Source of the DNA: Symbiodinium natans
Lineage: Eukaryota; Sar; Dinophyceae; Suessiales; Symbiodiniaceae
NCBI GenBank assembly: GCA_905221605.1
Contig: CAJNDS010002407.1
Span: 72,001-136,000, forward strand
Reading direction: 5' to 3'
Length of the DNA: 64,000 bases
Shown here: one piece after another, positions 1 through 8,885 of the stretch
How positions within the stretch are numbered: the stretch's first letter is position 1
Layout of the letters: every line of letters starts with the position of its first letter
Translations under genes and position numbers: made by a program
The notes under the pieces: generated by a model
Told to the model about the DNA's origin: nothing
The model's database searches: none
The model's input: only the letters and a program-made list of their open reading frames with translations

Positions 1-1
1 G

Positions 2-893
2 GAGAAGCGAAGGCCGCTGCTGTCCTTGCATGGCCCAGATATTGTCTGCAATGAGCAGGTGATCCAGCAGCTCCAGCGGTTGATTGAGGGGTTGGACACT
101 CATATCAGACGTCTTGCTTCACATGAGGTTGCCCGGATTGCTCAGGGTGTGGATGCACCTGGTCAGGACGAGAAAGTTCCGTGCCCTCATTGTGAACTCC
201 AGCTCGCCACGTCGCATGCCCTAAAAATCCACCTCTCCCTTAAGCACCCAGAGCGTGTCGGCTCTGCAGCTGCTCAGGTCACAAAGTTTTGCGCGCCACA
301 ACATGCGATAGGCGGGATGCCTACCTGTCGGCTCTGTGAGCGAAGTTTTACTAAGTGGCGACAGCTAAAGCTGCACATAGAGTCTGGAGCATGCCCCACT
401 TTGGGAGGAAGCAGCTTCAAGCTGAGTCCTCAGACGGCAGACTATGCCTGCATTGCTCGTGACGCCTCTGAAAAGCCGCCGCCTGCGCATCTGCAAGCCA
501 GTAGAACTGAGACAGTGCCCATGGACTCTGATCAGCCGCTCGTGTTGCGCCAGTCCTTTCACAAACAGCTGAACAGCTGGGAAAACCTTCTCAGCTGCCG
601 TGAGACTCGAACCTTGTTGTCTTCGAGATGCGTTATGTGTAACATGTGGGTTGCCAGCAGTAGACACATAAAGCAGCACTACAACAAGACTCACCATCAG
701 GAATACCCTCAGATTCTTCCCATCACGGAAACATTGTGTCAGTCTTTCAAGGGTCACTTTACACGAGGTAAAACCTGTAAGTTCTGCGGTAGCTGTGTGG
801 GAGCACCCTGCAGGCACACCCTTCAGTGCACAGTCCTTCACCAATTGTGTTTGGCTGTTACTTTCTGTCGGCAGGGTCTGCACCACCAAGACG
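2..893 (+). CDS. LINE ORF2 C-terminus with four Cys/His zinc fingers (copy A)
   Basis: The frame is open from base 2, so the protein continues from outside the window; no start codon is needed here. Four finger-like motifs follow one another: CPHC...H...H at about 182-247, CRLC...H...C at 326-394, CVMC...H...H at 629-699 and CKFC...H...C at 776-829. The same four, with the same spacing and types, follow the RT in copy B. Such fingers downstream of the RT in LINEs are thought to bind nucleic acid. Past about 893 the frame stays open to 1867, but between 894 and about 1345 it does not match copy B, so this protein probably ends or shifts near 893. Confidence 0.7.
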
Positions 894-1867
894 ATGGCAA
901 CAAGTCAGAGCGGCCTGGAGTCGGACATCTTCCAGTATTGCATGCCGTCAGGGCAAGAAGCCACAGCATCCCCCGCCCCTCCGGCTCAGACTTCCAAGCG
1001 ACAAAGACCGAACCCACAGGCGAACTTCCGAGGAAGCCACCAACCATTCGGTCCCTCCTCTCAGCAAGCGCCACTCCCAGCGGCACCGATCCAAGACCCA
1101 GCTCTCAGACTGATGGGCAAGCTGCTGTTAAAGCACGAAGAGGCCCTTGCAATGCAGCGCAGGGAGAAGAACTTCGTGCTGTTCTTCCGTCAGGATCAGC
1201 ACAGCCTGCTGCCAAATCTCATGAAGGTTTCCCGGGATTGGAACCAACGTCGGGATGCGGGGGATCAATCTCTCACGAGTCCATTGAGAACGGTTCTTCT
1301 CGGGTGCCTACTCAAGGAATTGCTGGCCCGCCTCCACAGCAAGTGGTGGCCACAGATCCGGGCCGCGAGGCTCTGAAGAAGTCGAAGTGGATCGACGAGC
1401 AAGGAGCGTGGAACTACCTTCGCTGGTCTGCAAAGGAGAAAAGACTGGTGGTGGACGAAAGTCGCGAACCTCTCGGTCACGCGGAAGCAGCTCGAGTCTT
1501 GAACAATCTGCACAGCCTCATGAAGGGCAGCATCATCCAGAAATTCGGCTCCACCAAGGCTCTTTGGAAACTGGAAGACCAGGGCTATCAGCAGGCCACG
1601 TTCTACTTGGAAATTGCGCTACGGGGCAAGGAAGCGGAGGAGGTACACATGTACTACAGCACCCTCTGTGGCTCGGCGATCACCAATTTGGCGGGCTTCT
1701 CCATGAAGGTGGACGACATGCCGCAGCAGGCACTCGCGAAGCAGCTGGCAGCCATCACTTACACGCGAGGCCCGACCCGCATCTCGGGCGTAAGCCACGT
1801 GACAACACGTCCAGCCCTGAGGTACCCACTGACAGTAGGTCCCCACAGCGATCCCAGGTTCGCATAA
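894..1867 (+). CDS. LINE middle ORF, unknown function (copy A, one frame change)
   Basis: The ATG at 894 is in the +1 frame relative to the finger ORF. The product resembles the middle ORF of copy B: a Pro/Gln-rich N-terminus with a basic KRQRPNP patch, a helical KLLLKHEEALAMQRREKNFVL stretch and a LRTVLLGCLLKELLARL helix. Homology then passes near 1340-1376 from frame 3 (stop at 1376) to frame 2, which runs to the stop at 1867, so one indel is likely in this copy. I recognise no domain. The Leu/Lys-rich helices could mediate RNA binding or oligomerisation; that is a guess. Confidence 0.55.
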
Positions 1868-2631
1868 CTCTCCAAAACCCTGGCAATCACTGCTATATCA
1901 ATGCCTGTGTGTACTGTTTGCATATCATTGATACAGTTCTGGGTCAGAGAGTGCTCCCGAGCGCTTTCCGTGCATCACAGAGCAGGCCATTGATGGCCTC
2001 ACGTGCCTTGGGGTTTTGCCTCCTGGGGTGGAGGAGGCCTCACTCCCAACATGATGCGGCAGAATTCTTGGACTTTCTGTTACCAAAGCTTGTTCCCTGC
2101 AATGCCCAACTGCAGTGGGAAGCTAGATTTCAGCGGCCAGGCGGGGTTCGCCGCGATGATGGCGCTGCGCTCAACCGTTGTCTGTCCCTTAGTGGCATAA
2201 ACCCCGCCGGGCCAGAGCTTCAAGCTCTCCTCAACAGGTGGCATCATCAAGATGCGGCACATGCTTTAACAAGTGAGGCGCCGTGGATCTTTCTTCAGCT
2301 CCCTAGAGGTTCAGGTGCAGAGGGTAGTTTGAGCAAAAGGAGAGATCCCTACCTGCTGCAGGAACACCTGCTACTGCCCATTTTCTGTGACGCCTGTTCC
2401 GTTGAGGTGCGATGGGTGACGTACAAGATACAAGCAATGATAGTGCATCATGGCGAGTCCTTGTCCGCAGGACACTACACCGTGCTGGCATATGAGGGGA
2501 ATCATGCAATCGTGCTGGACGATGCGAAAACCGTAGTCCGTGCGGAACAACCAGAGCTGGAGCATGCATCATGTGACATGTACATCCTCCTTCTCTCCTC
2601 CGTCAGTGGAAGTGCGCAGCAGACAGTTTGA
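1831..2631 (+). CDS. USP-like cysteine peptidase ORF of LINE (copy A)
   Basis: In the -1 frame relative to the middle ORF lies a compact ubiquitin-specific-protease-like domain. The Cys box NPGNHCYINA has its catalytic Cys codon at 1891-1893 and a preceding Asn suited to the oxyanion hole. The His box HGESLSAGHYT has its His at 2473-2475, followed by VLDDAK, where the third catalytic Asp lies near 2518-2523. All three positions of the USP (peptidase C19) signature are intact. The domain is short, about 250 residues against 300 or more for typical USPs. The upstream frame is open to 1387, and no ATG lies near the domain, so translation may depend on frameshifting or re-initiation. It might remove ubiquitin from element proteins or self-process a polyprotein; neither role is shown. 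Confidence 0.7.
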   Translation, partial: DSRSPQRSQVRITLQNPGNHCYINACVYCLHIIDTVLGQRVLPSAFRASQSRPLMASRALGFCLLGWRRPHSQHDAAEFLDFLLPKLVPCNAQLQWEARFQRPGGVRRDDGAALNRCLSLSGINPAGPELQALLNRWHHQDAAHALTSEAPWIFLQLPRGSGAEGSLSKRRDPYLLQEHLLLPIFCDACSVEVRWVTYKIQAMIVHHGESLSAGHYTVLAYEGNHAIVLDDAKTVVRAEQPELEHASCDMYILLLSSVSGSAQQTV

Positions 2632-2959
2632 GACAACTGAGAGCATCCACGCTAGAACAACTTCTTTTTAATCCAACTTTTGGGCTACGGCCTGCAAGGC
2701 GCTACGGCGCGAGGTTCCTGCCGAAAGGGCACTAGTGCTAGCTGCCTTGAGCAGCCGAGATGCAGAAGTCATCTTGAGGGGCGCTCGCTAGCTGGACCGT
2801 CTTTCGCACTCCCAGCTGCGTTGGAAGAAGATTGCTGATGAATGTTCTTACTAGCATGACTATATTGAGTTATTATATATTGTCCGAAACAATGTATTGC
2901 ATTAAACAATAGAATGAAGATAATTCTCCCAGTGAATGTGATCCTTCACGGCCCATCGG
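2632..2959 (+). other. 3' flank of LINE copy A
   Basis: This non-coding stretch includes a GC-rich part to about 2830 and an AT-rich part (2850-2930). It does not resemble the 3' untranslated region of copy B by eye, and there is no poly(A) or tandem tail. The element probably ends somewhere here. Confidence 0.35.
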
Positions 2960-3027
2960 GTCTGCCAGGACGGCCTTGCGCCCTCGCTGCTTCAGGACAC
3001 CTTGCTTGATGCGGGGCTTGTGGTCCC
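2960..3027 (+). CDS. candidate exon
   Basis: This GC-rich island reads VCQDGLAPSLLQDTLL and onwards without a stop and runs directly into CCCTAAA repeats. A helical, protein-like composition is the only support; no AG acceptor is obvious. Confidence 0.25.
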
Positions 3028-3372
3028 TAAACCCTAAACCCTAAACCGTAAACCGTAAACCCTAAACACTACAGGATATTGTCTGGCCACCCAAAGCCCT
3101 GTGAAGTACACATTCGCTTGGCCTTCCCACCTTCGTGAAAAATCAGCTCATGCAGCCCCCCCCCCCCCCCCCCCCCCCCCCCGAACCCTTAAGTAGCCCA
3201 ACACTCAGCACACGAAGGGTCCTTTGCGGCACCCCCAACTCCACATACCGCAACACGGATCCAACAGGCTCCAGATTTGTTGATCTTCCTAAACCCCAAA
3301 CCCCAAACCCCAAACCCCAAACCCTAAACCCTAAACCCTAAACCCTAAACCCTAAACCCTAAACCCTAAACC
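3025..3372. repeat. CCCTAAA arrays with a 27-base C run
   Basis: Telomere-type heptamers run at 3025-3068 (with CCGTAAA variants) and 3288-3372 (starting as CCCCAAA, then CCCTAAA). Between them is a homopolymer of 27 C at 3156-3182. These are internal, degenerate blocks, not a chromosome end. Confidence 0.9.
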
Positions 3373-3402
3373 GACATTGAATCCCACAAAGCCCCCTGTA
3401 AG

Positions 3403-3489
3403 AGGAAGCACCAACTTGTGCGCTGTGGTGTGGCGGCATCGCGGCCCTCCTGGCCACCTTCTTCGACGCCGCCCGGCTCCAACTCGTGG
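3403..3489 (+). CDS. candidate exon, membrane-type segment
   Basis: A 117-bp unique spacer lies between a CCCTAAA array and a TTTAGGG array. After an AG at 3401-3402 one frame reads EAPTCALWCGGIAALLATFF, a hydrophobic, transmembrane-like run, with GC-rich third positions. It ends at G|GTTTAGGG, which would serve as a GT donor. Confidence 0.4.
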
Positions 3490-3619
3490 GGTTTAGGGTT
3501 TAGGGTTTAGGGTTTAGGGTTTGGGGTTTAGGGTTTAGGGTTTAGGGTTTAGGATTTCGGGTTTAGGATTTAGGGTTCGGGGTTTAGGGTTTGGGGGTGT
3601 TGGGGTTTAGGGTTTATGG
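3490..3619. repeat. TTTAGGG array
   Basis: Telomeric heptamers run on the + strand with scattered variants (TTTGGGG, ATTTCGGG) that increase to the right. Confidence 0.9.
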
Positions 3620-4073
3620 GCTTGAAGTTTAGTGGCTTGTAGAAGTATCGGTAGTCATGTTAGTTGCGATCCCTTTCTGGATAGCCTAGATATAGGAGTC
3701 ATTGTTGTACTAGGGAGGCCGAACTGTACAGGAGACCTTTTGTTTACGGAACATACCATGCAATTGTTGATGCTCTTGGGGCGTTGTAGAATCCTAGATT
3801 CGTGTGGAAGTTTAGGGTTGAGAGGGGTTTAGGGTTTGGTGTCTGGCGGTGGCCTTCAGGGAGTGTGGCCGTCGCACTTCAGCATACTTTTGCGACAGAT
3901 GGTTAGACTTCCAGGATAGAGTCGGAGAAAGCACAGCTTTGCGTTCTTCCTTTGATAGTTAGGATCCCTGATTGTTGTATATGGGCAATTCTCTTCCACA
4001 AAGTCATAGAGAAATGGTACCCTATACCCTAAACCCTAAACCCTAAACGGAGGGGAAACCCTCAGGTGAAAAG
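3620..4073. other. non-coding, mostly unique sequence
   Basis: There is no gene I can support. It holds a few TTTAGGG copies at about 3810-3836 and a short CCCTAAA block at 4019-4048. Confidence 0.5.
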
Positions 4074-4142
4074 CCTGGCATCCTTTCTGAACATCGGCGT
4101 GCTGCTCTCCTACGCACCTTGGTCGCGGCTGAACCATGTCAG
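4074..4142 (+). CDS. candidate exon
   Basis: Between AG at 4072-4073 and the AG ending at 4142, 69 bases (23 codons) read PGILSEHRRAALLRTLVAAE, an amphipathic helix with GC-ending codons. A second frame is also open and hydrophobic. Telomeric arrays lie on both sides. Confidence 0.35.
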
Positions 4143-4148
4143 AAGTCA

Positions 4149-4231
4149 CCCTAAACCCTAAACCCTCAACCCTACACCCTCAACCCTCAACCCTAAACCC
4201 TAAACCCTAAACCCTAAACCCTAAACCCTAA
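4149..4231. repeat. CCCTAAA array with CCCTCAA variants
   Basis: About eleven heptamers, with the CCCTCAA variant clustered at the left end. Confidence 0.9.
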
Positions 4232-4232
4232 G

Positions 4233-4291
4233 ATGCGCAGTTTCTGTGGCTGCACGGTTCATCTCAGCCTCTCCTTGCGGCTGGCTAAGTG
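4233..4291 (+). CDS. candidate exon
   Basis: A GC-rich 92-bp spacer lies between inverted telomeric arrays. One frame reads QFLWLHGSSQPLLAA before GCTAAG, and another is open over 30 codons, so the frame is uncertain. Confidence 0.25.
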
Positions 4292-4322
4292 TTGCTGAGG
4301 GGGCTGGCTATCGGCCGTTTGG

Positions 4323-4441
4323 GGGTTTAGGGTTTAGGAGTATCCTAAACCCTAACCCTAGACCCTAAACCCTAAACCCTAAACCCTAAACCCTAAACCC
4401 TAAACCCTAAACCCTAAACCCGAGCCCTAAACCCTAAACCC
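4323..4441. repeat. short TTTAGGG then long CCCTAAA array, back to back
   Basis: TTTAGGG at 4323-4340 is followed within a few bases by CCCTAAA to 4441, so the two arrays face each other head to head. Confidence 0.9.
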
Positions 4442-4445
4442 TTAG

Positions 4446-4581
4446 GTTCCATGGATCCGAATGTCCTGTTGCCTTCATCGCAAGAAGTTGTCTTATTGCG
4501 AGACGAAGGCACGGTAGCAAAACAGGCGGATGCTCTCACACATTCGCATGAATGGAACTGGCCTCATGTCCTGCCTCACTC
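4446..4581 (+). CDS. candidate exon
   Basis: Directly after CCCTTAG (AG at 4444-4445) a frame stays open for about 45 codons and includes SMDPNVLLPSSQEVVLLRD and a Trp/His-rich HEWNWPHVLPH. It would meet a stop at 4595 inside a palindromic element that starts at 4582, so the element may have been inserted at the exon edge and now carry the donor or the stop. No family is recognised. Confidence 0.45.
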
Positions 4582-4690
4582 CTTGGGGACGAAATGAACC
4601 CTAAAAGGGTTTATGGTTCATATACCCTAATAGGAGTCATAGTAGTAGAGGGTATATGACCCCAATTTTCGGGTTCATTTCGTCCCCAAG
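4582..4690. mobile_element. MITE-like element, family E
   Basis: This 109-bp element has perfect 20-bp terminal inverted repeats (4582-4601 and 4671-4690, starting CTTGGGGACGAAATGAACCC). The centre is AT-rich. Degenerate relatives with similar ends and a similar core lie at 45764-45872 and 61678-61796. Such structure is typical of non-autonomous DNA transposons; no transposase is present. Confidence 0.75.
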
Positions 4691-4881
4691 GCACTGGCAC
4701 CAGCTTAGACACCCCACAAATCATGCGGCACAAGCCCCGAAGCACTTTGAAGCTTCGCACCTTACGACCATCCACCCTTCTCATAGTCAAACCTTAGACC
4801 CTACAAACCTTAAACCACAAGCTTAAACTAAAACCCGTAACCCTAAACCCTACACCCTAAAGTCGGAGGCAATGACAGCAG

Positions 4882-4941
4882 CTTCGGTTCTGCTGATCAA
4901 CGCATGCTGCAAGCGATCGGAGCGGCCCATGATGCACCTCG
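4882..4941 (+). CDS. candidate exon
   Basis: After GACAGCAG (AG at 4880-4881) the frame reads FGSADQRMLQAIGAAHDAP and ends before GATTTGG. Composition and codon choice are coding-like. A TTTAGGG array starts a few bases later. Confidence 0.4.
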
Positions 4942-5799
4942 GATTTGGGTTTTAGGGTTTAGGGTTTAGGATTTAGGATTTAGGATTTGGGGTTTAGGGT
5001 TTAGGGTCGCTGCAGGGTTGAGGGATGAGAATTCGAAGGGTTGAGGTTTTAATCTGGTCTTTCAGGGTTTAGGGCGGAGTCTTGTTGGGGGCCGGCTGCT
5101 GGTGGAGGAGTGGGGGAAATCGTAGGCCCTTGACAACCTCACACCGTGCGAAGACCCGGTAAGATCTGGGGTAGGTAGTAGGCATCTATTGCTTGAGTCA
5201 ACCTCCCAATCGATTTGGCTGGTTGAGGGGGTTGGGCAGTTGTTAAGTCTACCTGAATCCAAACCCTAAACCCTAAAACCCCGCCTAAACTCGAAAACAG
5301 CTTCGAACGCTACCGTCTAACGCTCTGAGCACATGATCTCGGAAGCCTCCCCCTCCATCCCCATGTAATCTCTCTATGTTTCTTGTACAAACTACCCCAA
5401 TACTCAAAATACCAAAATTATCATCTACCTGGCCCTCTACAGTATAGCCAGGTTAGCGGCCGCTGTGCTTTCTGCAGTTATGGCTACGGGTGGCGCGGTG
5501 GCGGTCCCTGGGGCCTTAAGAGAATTCAGAGGTCTGGGAGTTAGCGCGTCAGGGCTTCATGTTGAAAACTTTTACTGTAGGGTTGTGGAAGTGGCTTTCT
5601 TCAAGCCTCAAGAACTGAGAACTTATGTTCTGAGTTCGTCATTGTTGTTAGTGTAGGGTTGTGAAAGAGGCTTTCCTCAGAGGCTGCAAGAACTGATGGT
5701 TCATGTTCTCAATCCTTCACCGGAGATTTGCTTAAGGCCTTGTTTGGGCTGTATAGGGTGTAGGGATTTGGGGTTCAGAGCTTGCAAGGGTTTTTAGTT
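4942..5799. other. telomeric repeats and a local duplication
   Basis: TTTAGGG variants lie at 4945-5007 and two CCCTAAA copies at 5264-5280. A diverged tandem duplication has units starting at 5576 and 5652 (TGTAGGGTTGTG...). A possible short exon after TTTCTGCAG near 5487 reads MATGGAVAVPGAL, but support is weak. Confidence 0.5.
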
Positions 5800-5921
5800 G
5801 GGATGCTCCCCCTGATACTAACAGCCCTTAATCGGGATGATACTAGGAGAGGGGGCGGGGGGGGGGGGGGGGGGTACTATAATCCCTATTAAGGACTGCT
5901 AGTATAAGGGGGAACATACCA
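5800..5921. mobile_element. MITE-like element, family A (copy 1)
   Basis: This palindromic element starts GGGATGCTCCCCC and ends GGGGGAACATACCA. The arms carry ACTAACAG...CCTTAAT and its complement, and the loop holds an 18-base G run (5857-5874). Other copies lie at 6929, 8208, 18704, 22270/22324 and 51320. Confidence 0.8.
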
Positions 5922-5940
5922 AGTCTTTAGTGTTCTGAGC

Positions 5941-6009
5941 ACCCTAAACCCAAAACCCTAAACCCAAAACCCTAAACCCTAAACCCCAAACCCTAAACCC
6001 TAAACCCTT
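5941..6009. repeat. CCCTAAA/CCCAAAA array
   Basis: Telomeric heptamers alternate with CCCAAAA and CCCCAAA variants. Confidence 0.9.
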
Positions 6010-6026
6010 TTGCAAAGGTTCTTTAG

Positions 6027-6079
6027 TGTGGAGCAATTGAGACTCACGGAAATCAGTGGCATCCTGGGGTTGACTGCAG
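6027..6079 (+). CDS. candidate exon
   Basis: CTTTAG|TGTGG opens a frame reading VEQLRLTEISGILGLTA, closed by GACTGCAG|GTCTTG, a canonical GT donor. It lies between a CCCTAAA array and a TTTAGGG array, the recurring arrangement of this window. Confidence 0.45.
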
Positions 6080-6116
6080 GTCTTGGAGTGCCGTGACTGT
6101 TTGGCGTCTGGGCTTG

Positions 6117-6422
6117 GTTTAGGGTTTAGGGTTTAGGGGTTTAGGGTTTAGGGTTTAGGGTTTAGGGTTTAGGGTTTAGGGTTCAGGGTTCAGGGTTCAG
6201 GGTTTAGGGTTTAGGGTTTAGGGTTTAGGGTTTAGGGTTTAGGGTTTAGGTTTAGGTTTAGTGACCTCAAGGCAGGTCAAGAGTTTTGGGCGCGTAGGTC
6301 GGATCTGTATAACCCAACCGGGATGAGCCGGTTGTTGGTAAACCCTAAACCCTAAACCCTAAACCCTAAACCCTAAGCCCTAAGCCCTAAGCCCTAAGCC
6401 CTAAGCCCTAACCCCTAAACCA
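6117..6422. repeat. TTTAGGG array, 78-bp spacer with hairpin, CCCTAAA/CCCTAAG array
   Basis: TTTAGGG (with TTCAGGG units) at 6117-6261 faces CCCTAAA at 6340-6422, which includes five CCCTAAG units in a row. The spacer contains a CAACCGG-GATGA-GCCGGTTG hairpin. Confidence 0.9.
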
Positions 6423-6463
6423 AACGCCCTTCCAAGCGCCAATTGCCCTAAAGCCACCCAAAG

Positions 6464-6506
6464 GTGTGCGCCGGCGTCGCACTTCTGGCCCTGATTGGCA
6501 CTGTTC
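6464..6506 (+). CDS. candidate exon fragment
   Basis: After AAAG the frame reads VCAGVALLALIGTV, a hydrophobic segment that runs straight into a MITE-like element. Short, so weak. Confidence 0.2.
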
Positions 6507-6621
6507 CTTGGTAGCCCAGTGGTACCCTTTACCCTTTTTTGTTTTGGTTCTGAGCTCCCTTTAGAAGTAACCAGCCCCAAACAGGGTGCCCTTTTCATAA
6601 GATGGTTACTGGGGTACCAAG
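6507..6621. mobile_element. MITE-like element, family B (copy 1)
   Basis: The ends are inverted: CTTGGTAGCCCAGT on the left and ACTGGGGTACCAAG on the right. The core is GGTTC(T)...AGTAACCA.CCCCAAA.AGGG. Relatives lie at 16006, 20199, 28624 and 51842, and a right end alone near 13090-13111. Confidence 0.75.
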
Positions 6622-6642
6622 CCTAGCCCCCTATTGAACGTC

Positions 6643-6643
<1 letters not shown>

Positions 6644-6675
<32 letters not shown>

Positions 6676-6688
6676 TGTGTCTGTGTTT
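6644..6688. repeat. GT microsatellite
   Basis: A near-perfect GT dinucleotide run, followed by TTTAGGG/TCTAGGG telomere-like units at 6740-6813. Confidence 0.9.
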
Positions 6689-6844
6689 GTTTGGTTGTGT
6701 TTTGCTTTATGCTTGTTTCTGTGGTGGACAGCTTAGGCTTGGGGTTTAGGGTTTAGGGTTTAGGGCCTAAAGTTTACGGTTTAGGGTCTAGGGTCTAGGG
6801 TCTAGGGTCTAAGGTTCCATCTAGAAAGGGTGTGCAAACAAACA

Positions 6845-6925
6845 TCTACTGCTGCGCTCCAAAAGCCGTCGAGGTTCAGTTGCGAAGAGGATACCAGCGC
6901 CTCGGAAGCGTTCATGAATGGCATG
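6845..6925 (+). CDS. candidate exon
   Basis: 27 codons are open: STAALQKPSRFSCEEDTSAS and onwards, ending just before the family A element at 6929. Composition is protein-like; the borders are uncertain. Confidence 0.35.
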
Positions 6926-6928
6926 TTT

Positions 6929-7089
6929 GGGATGTTCCCGCTTAGACTAACAGTCCTTAATAGGGATTATAGGGCCAAGCCTAAACCCTAAACCCTGAAC
7001 GCTAAACCCTATATAACCCTAAACCCTAAACCCCGATTATAATCCGTGTTCAGGACTGTCGGACTGTTCGTATACGGGGGAACATCCCA
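6929..7089. mobile_element. MITE-like family A (copy 2) with telomeric repeats in the loop
   Basis: Left arm GGGATGTTCCCGCTTAGACTAAC and right arm GGGGGAACATCCCA match the family. The centre (about 6974-7032) is replaced by CCCTAAA repeats, so telomeric DNA was inserted into the palindrome's middle. Confidence 0.8.
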
Positions 7090-7156
7090 GGGTATGCTTA
7101 TGGGGACCCTGGAGCCCGCATGCTAAATGACAGGCCAACAGGGAAGGTAGGGTTCA

Positions 7157-7378
7157 AACCCTAAAGCGTAAACCCTAAACCCTCAACCCCAAACCCTCAA
7201 CCCTCAACCCTAAACCCTCAACCCTCAACCCTCTAAACCCTAAACGCAAAACCCTGAACCCTAAACCCTCAACCCTCAACCCTCAACCCTAAACCCTTAT
7301 AAACCCTAAACCCTAAACCCTTATAAACCCTAAACCCTAAACCCTTAACCCTAAACCCTAAACTCTAAACCCTACCCA
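7157..7378. repeat. long mixed CCCTAAA/CCCTCAA array
   Basis: Blocks of CCCTCAA, CCCTAAA and CCCTTATAAA units alternate, as if variant units had spread locally. Confidence 0.9.
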
Positions 7379-7758
7379 GTAAACCTTAGGCCCCCTAACG
7401 AACTCCCACACCCTGGAGCTTGAGGGGGTTTTGAGATCTTCAGGGCTCCAGGATTACAGGGCAGTTAAGGGTTTAGGGTTTAGGGTTTAGGTTTAGGGCT
7501 TAGGGGTTAAGGGTTAGGGGTTTGGGGTTAGGGTTTAGGGTTTAGGTGCGCAGAAGTCAGAGGTCAGCTGCACGCAAGATCAGTCGCTTCACGCCAGATG
7601 GGGGCATGCGAAGCCCCCAAAGAGTCCCTTTAAGCAACAACCGCAGACAACCCAACACCCGCTGAGCCAAACCCTGAATCCTGCCTGAACCTTCCAAATA
7701 AACCCTGAAAAGTGCTGTAAAATGGACCTTGTTAATTGCCAGATTGCTTCTTTTTTTG
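7379..7758. other. TTTAGGG block and unique sequence
   Basis: It contains TTTAGGG/TTAGGGG units at 7466-7546 and no convincing reading frame. Confidence 0.5.
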
Positions 7759-7993
7759 CCCTAAACCCTAAACCCTAAACCCTAAACCCTAAACCCTAAA
7801 CCCTAAACCTGGGGGGGGGGGGTGGGTGAACTCAACAGGTGTGGGCCACCGAGCACCTTCAAGTGCCCCGGCCTGCCGGCGACGCCGCTCATCGCGCTCT
7901 GCTCGAATGCCGCCTGGCATCTCCGGGTTTAGGGTTTAGGGTTTAGGGTTTAGGGTTCAGGGTTCAGGGTTCAGGGTTCAGGGTTTAGGGTTA
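7759..7993. repeat. CCCTAAA array - exon-like spacer - TTTAGGG array
   Basis: CCCTAAA at 7759-7809 and a G run at 7811-7822, a GC-rich 87-bp island, then TTTAGGG with TTCAGGG units at 7926-7993. This is one of the clearest modules with inverted flanking arrays. Confidence 0.85.
7839..7925 (+). CDS. candidate exon
   Basis: CAACAG|GTGTGG opens two frames without stops; the phase-0 frame reads VWATEHLQVPRPAGDAAHRA. The island ends at CCG|GGTTTAGGG. GC content is far above the flanks. Which frame is used is unknown. Confidence 0.4.
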
Positions 7994-8207
7994 TTAATTT
8001 CCCTTCTTTCCATATAAAAGGGAACCCTATTCATAGACAAGTTTCAAGGGGTATAAAGCACAAGTCAGATTTGGAGAGGATGGGGAGAGTTGGTGGTTCA
8101 GGGTTTCGCGTTCAGGGTTTGCCTTGCTTGCCTCTAGTTGTTCCTCGAAGTGCTGTAAAGCGAGCTGCAGTAAGCTGTCCCCATGGAAACTCAATGCCGG
8201 AACTTTA
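7994..8207. other. unique sequence
   Basis: No feature found beyond short TTCAGGG copies near 8100. Confidence 0.4.
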
Positions 8208-8313
8208 GGATGTTCCACTTACACTAACAGTCACTGACAGTCCTTATTGGGGATTATAGTACCCCCTATTATGATCCCCATGAAGGACTGCTAGTTGAAG
8301 GGGGAACATCCCA
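8208..8313. mobile_element. MITE-like family A (copy 3)
   Basis: GGATGTTCCACTTACACTAACAG on the left and GGGGGAACATCCCA on the right are inverted; the centre ATTATAGTACCCCCTATTATG is shared with copy 6. Confidence 0.8.
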
Positions 8314-8568
8314 ACTGCAACCCTCCGAGCACCAAGTCCCAAAGTCCTGAACTGAGATCTCCCTACGTACTTTATTTCAGACCACCATATTCTGCTGAGC
8401 TGGTGCTTAAAAGGGAGTAGAGGAGAAGATCCCCGATCTCTCTTTTCTTCCGTGAATATACTCATTATATACTGAGCCTCATAACACCTATATGGTAGTC
8501 TCGAGGGATCACTCCCCTCGCCCCCCTTAAGCTAGACCAAGACAAGCTGTCCGCCTGAGGAAGGTCTT

Positions 8569-8760
8569 ATTATACATATATATATATATATGTATACACT
8601 ACACACATATATACTTATACATATAACGTACAAATATCTTTTGAGCTCATTTGTATGTATATACATATACAAAGACATATACATATACATATACGCATAC
8701 ATATGTATATACATATATATTTTATGTCTTTATTTATATTAAATGTATATGTATGTATAG
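8569..8760. repeat. AT-rich microsatellite (TA/ATAC)
   Basis: TATA and TATACATA repeats give open frames on both strands that I regard as non-coding. 8314-8568 before it holds nothing recognisable. Confidence 0.85.
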
Positions 8761-8885
8761 ATGCTGAAAAGGTCTACCTCATGTGCCACCTTAGCCACCT
8801 GGCATGGCTCCGGCTCCTCGTCGTGAGCCTCGTGGTGTTCCTCCTTCACAGCGGGGCGGTCTGCATGGGCGTCCTCGATCCGAAG
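8761..8885 (+). CDS. candidate exon, transmembrane-type
   Basis: After TATAG the frame reads AEKVYLMCHLSHLAWLRLLV and continues as VSLVVFLLHSGAVCMGVLDP, closed by CCGAAG|GTCGGG (GT donor). A strongly hydrophobic helix of about 20 residues suggests an integral membrane protein. The exon end is repeated 112 bp downstream (8974-9002). Confidence 0.5.

Larger units (their letters stand above)
1..2950 (+). mobile_element. LINE retrotransposon copy A, 3' part (cut by window edge)
   Basis: This stretch matches the 3' third of the longer element at 29.5-39.0 kb in order and protein similarity: Cys/His fingers, a middle ORF, then a USP-like ORF. The endonuclease and reverse transcriptase would lie left of the window. 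The coding part ends at 2631. The 3' end is not defined, because a separate exon-like island starts near 2960 and telomeric repeats at 3025. No poly(A) tail is visible. Element identity is inferred from copy B, which carries the RT. Confidence 0.8.

Noticed and set aside
365-889. 174-codon minus-strand ORF opposite the LINE fingers
   Set aside because: It is a shadow of the finger-coding frame, with no domain; the same applies to minus ORFs within 29.5-38.9 kb.
2855-2930. Poly(A) or AT tail of LINE copy A
   Set aside because: AT-rich but neither a homopolymer nor a tandem repeat, and not shared with copy B.
3025-3630. A true chromosome end
   Set aside because: Arrays occur throughout the window in both orientations and are short and interrupted; none is terminal.
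8532-8714. Minus-strand ORF rich in Tyr, Ile and Met
   Set aside because: It is a translation of TA/ATAC microsatellite; the same holds for ORFs at 12425-12714.
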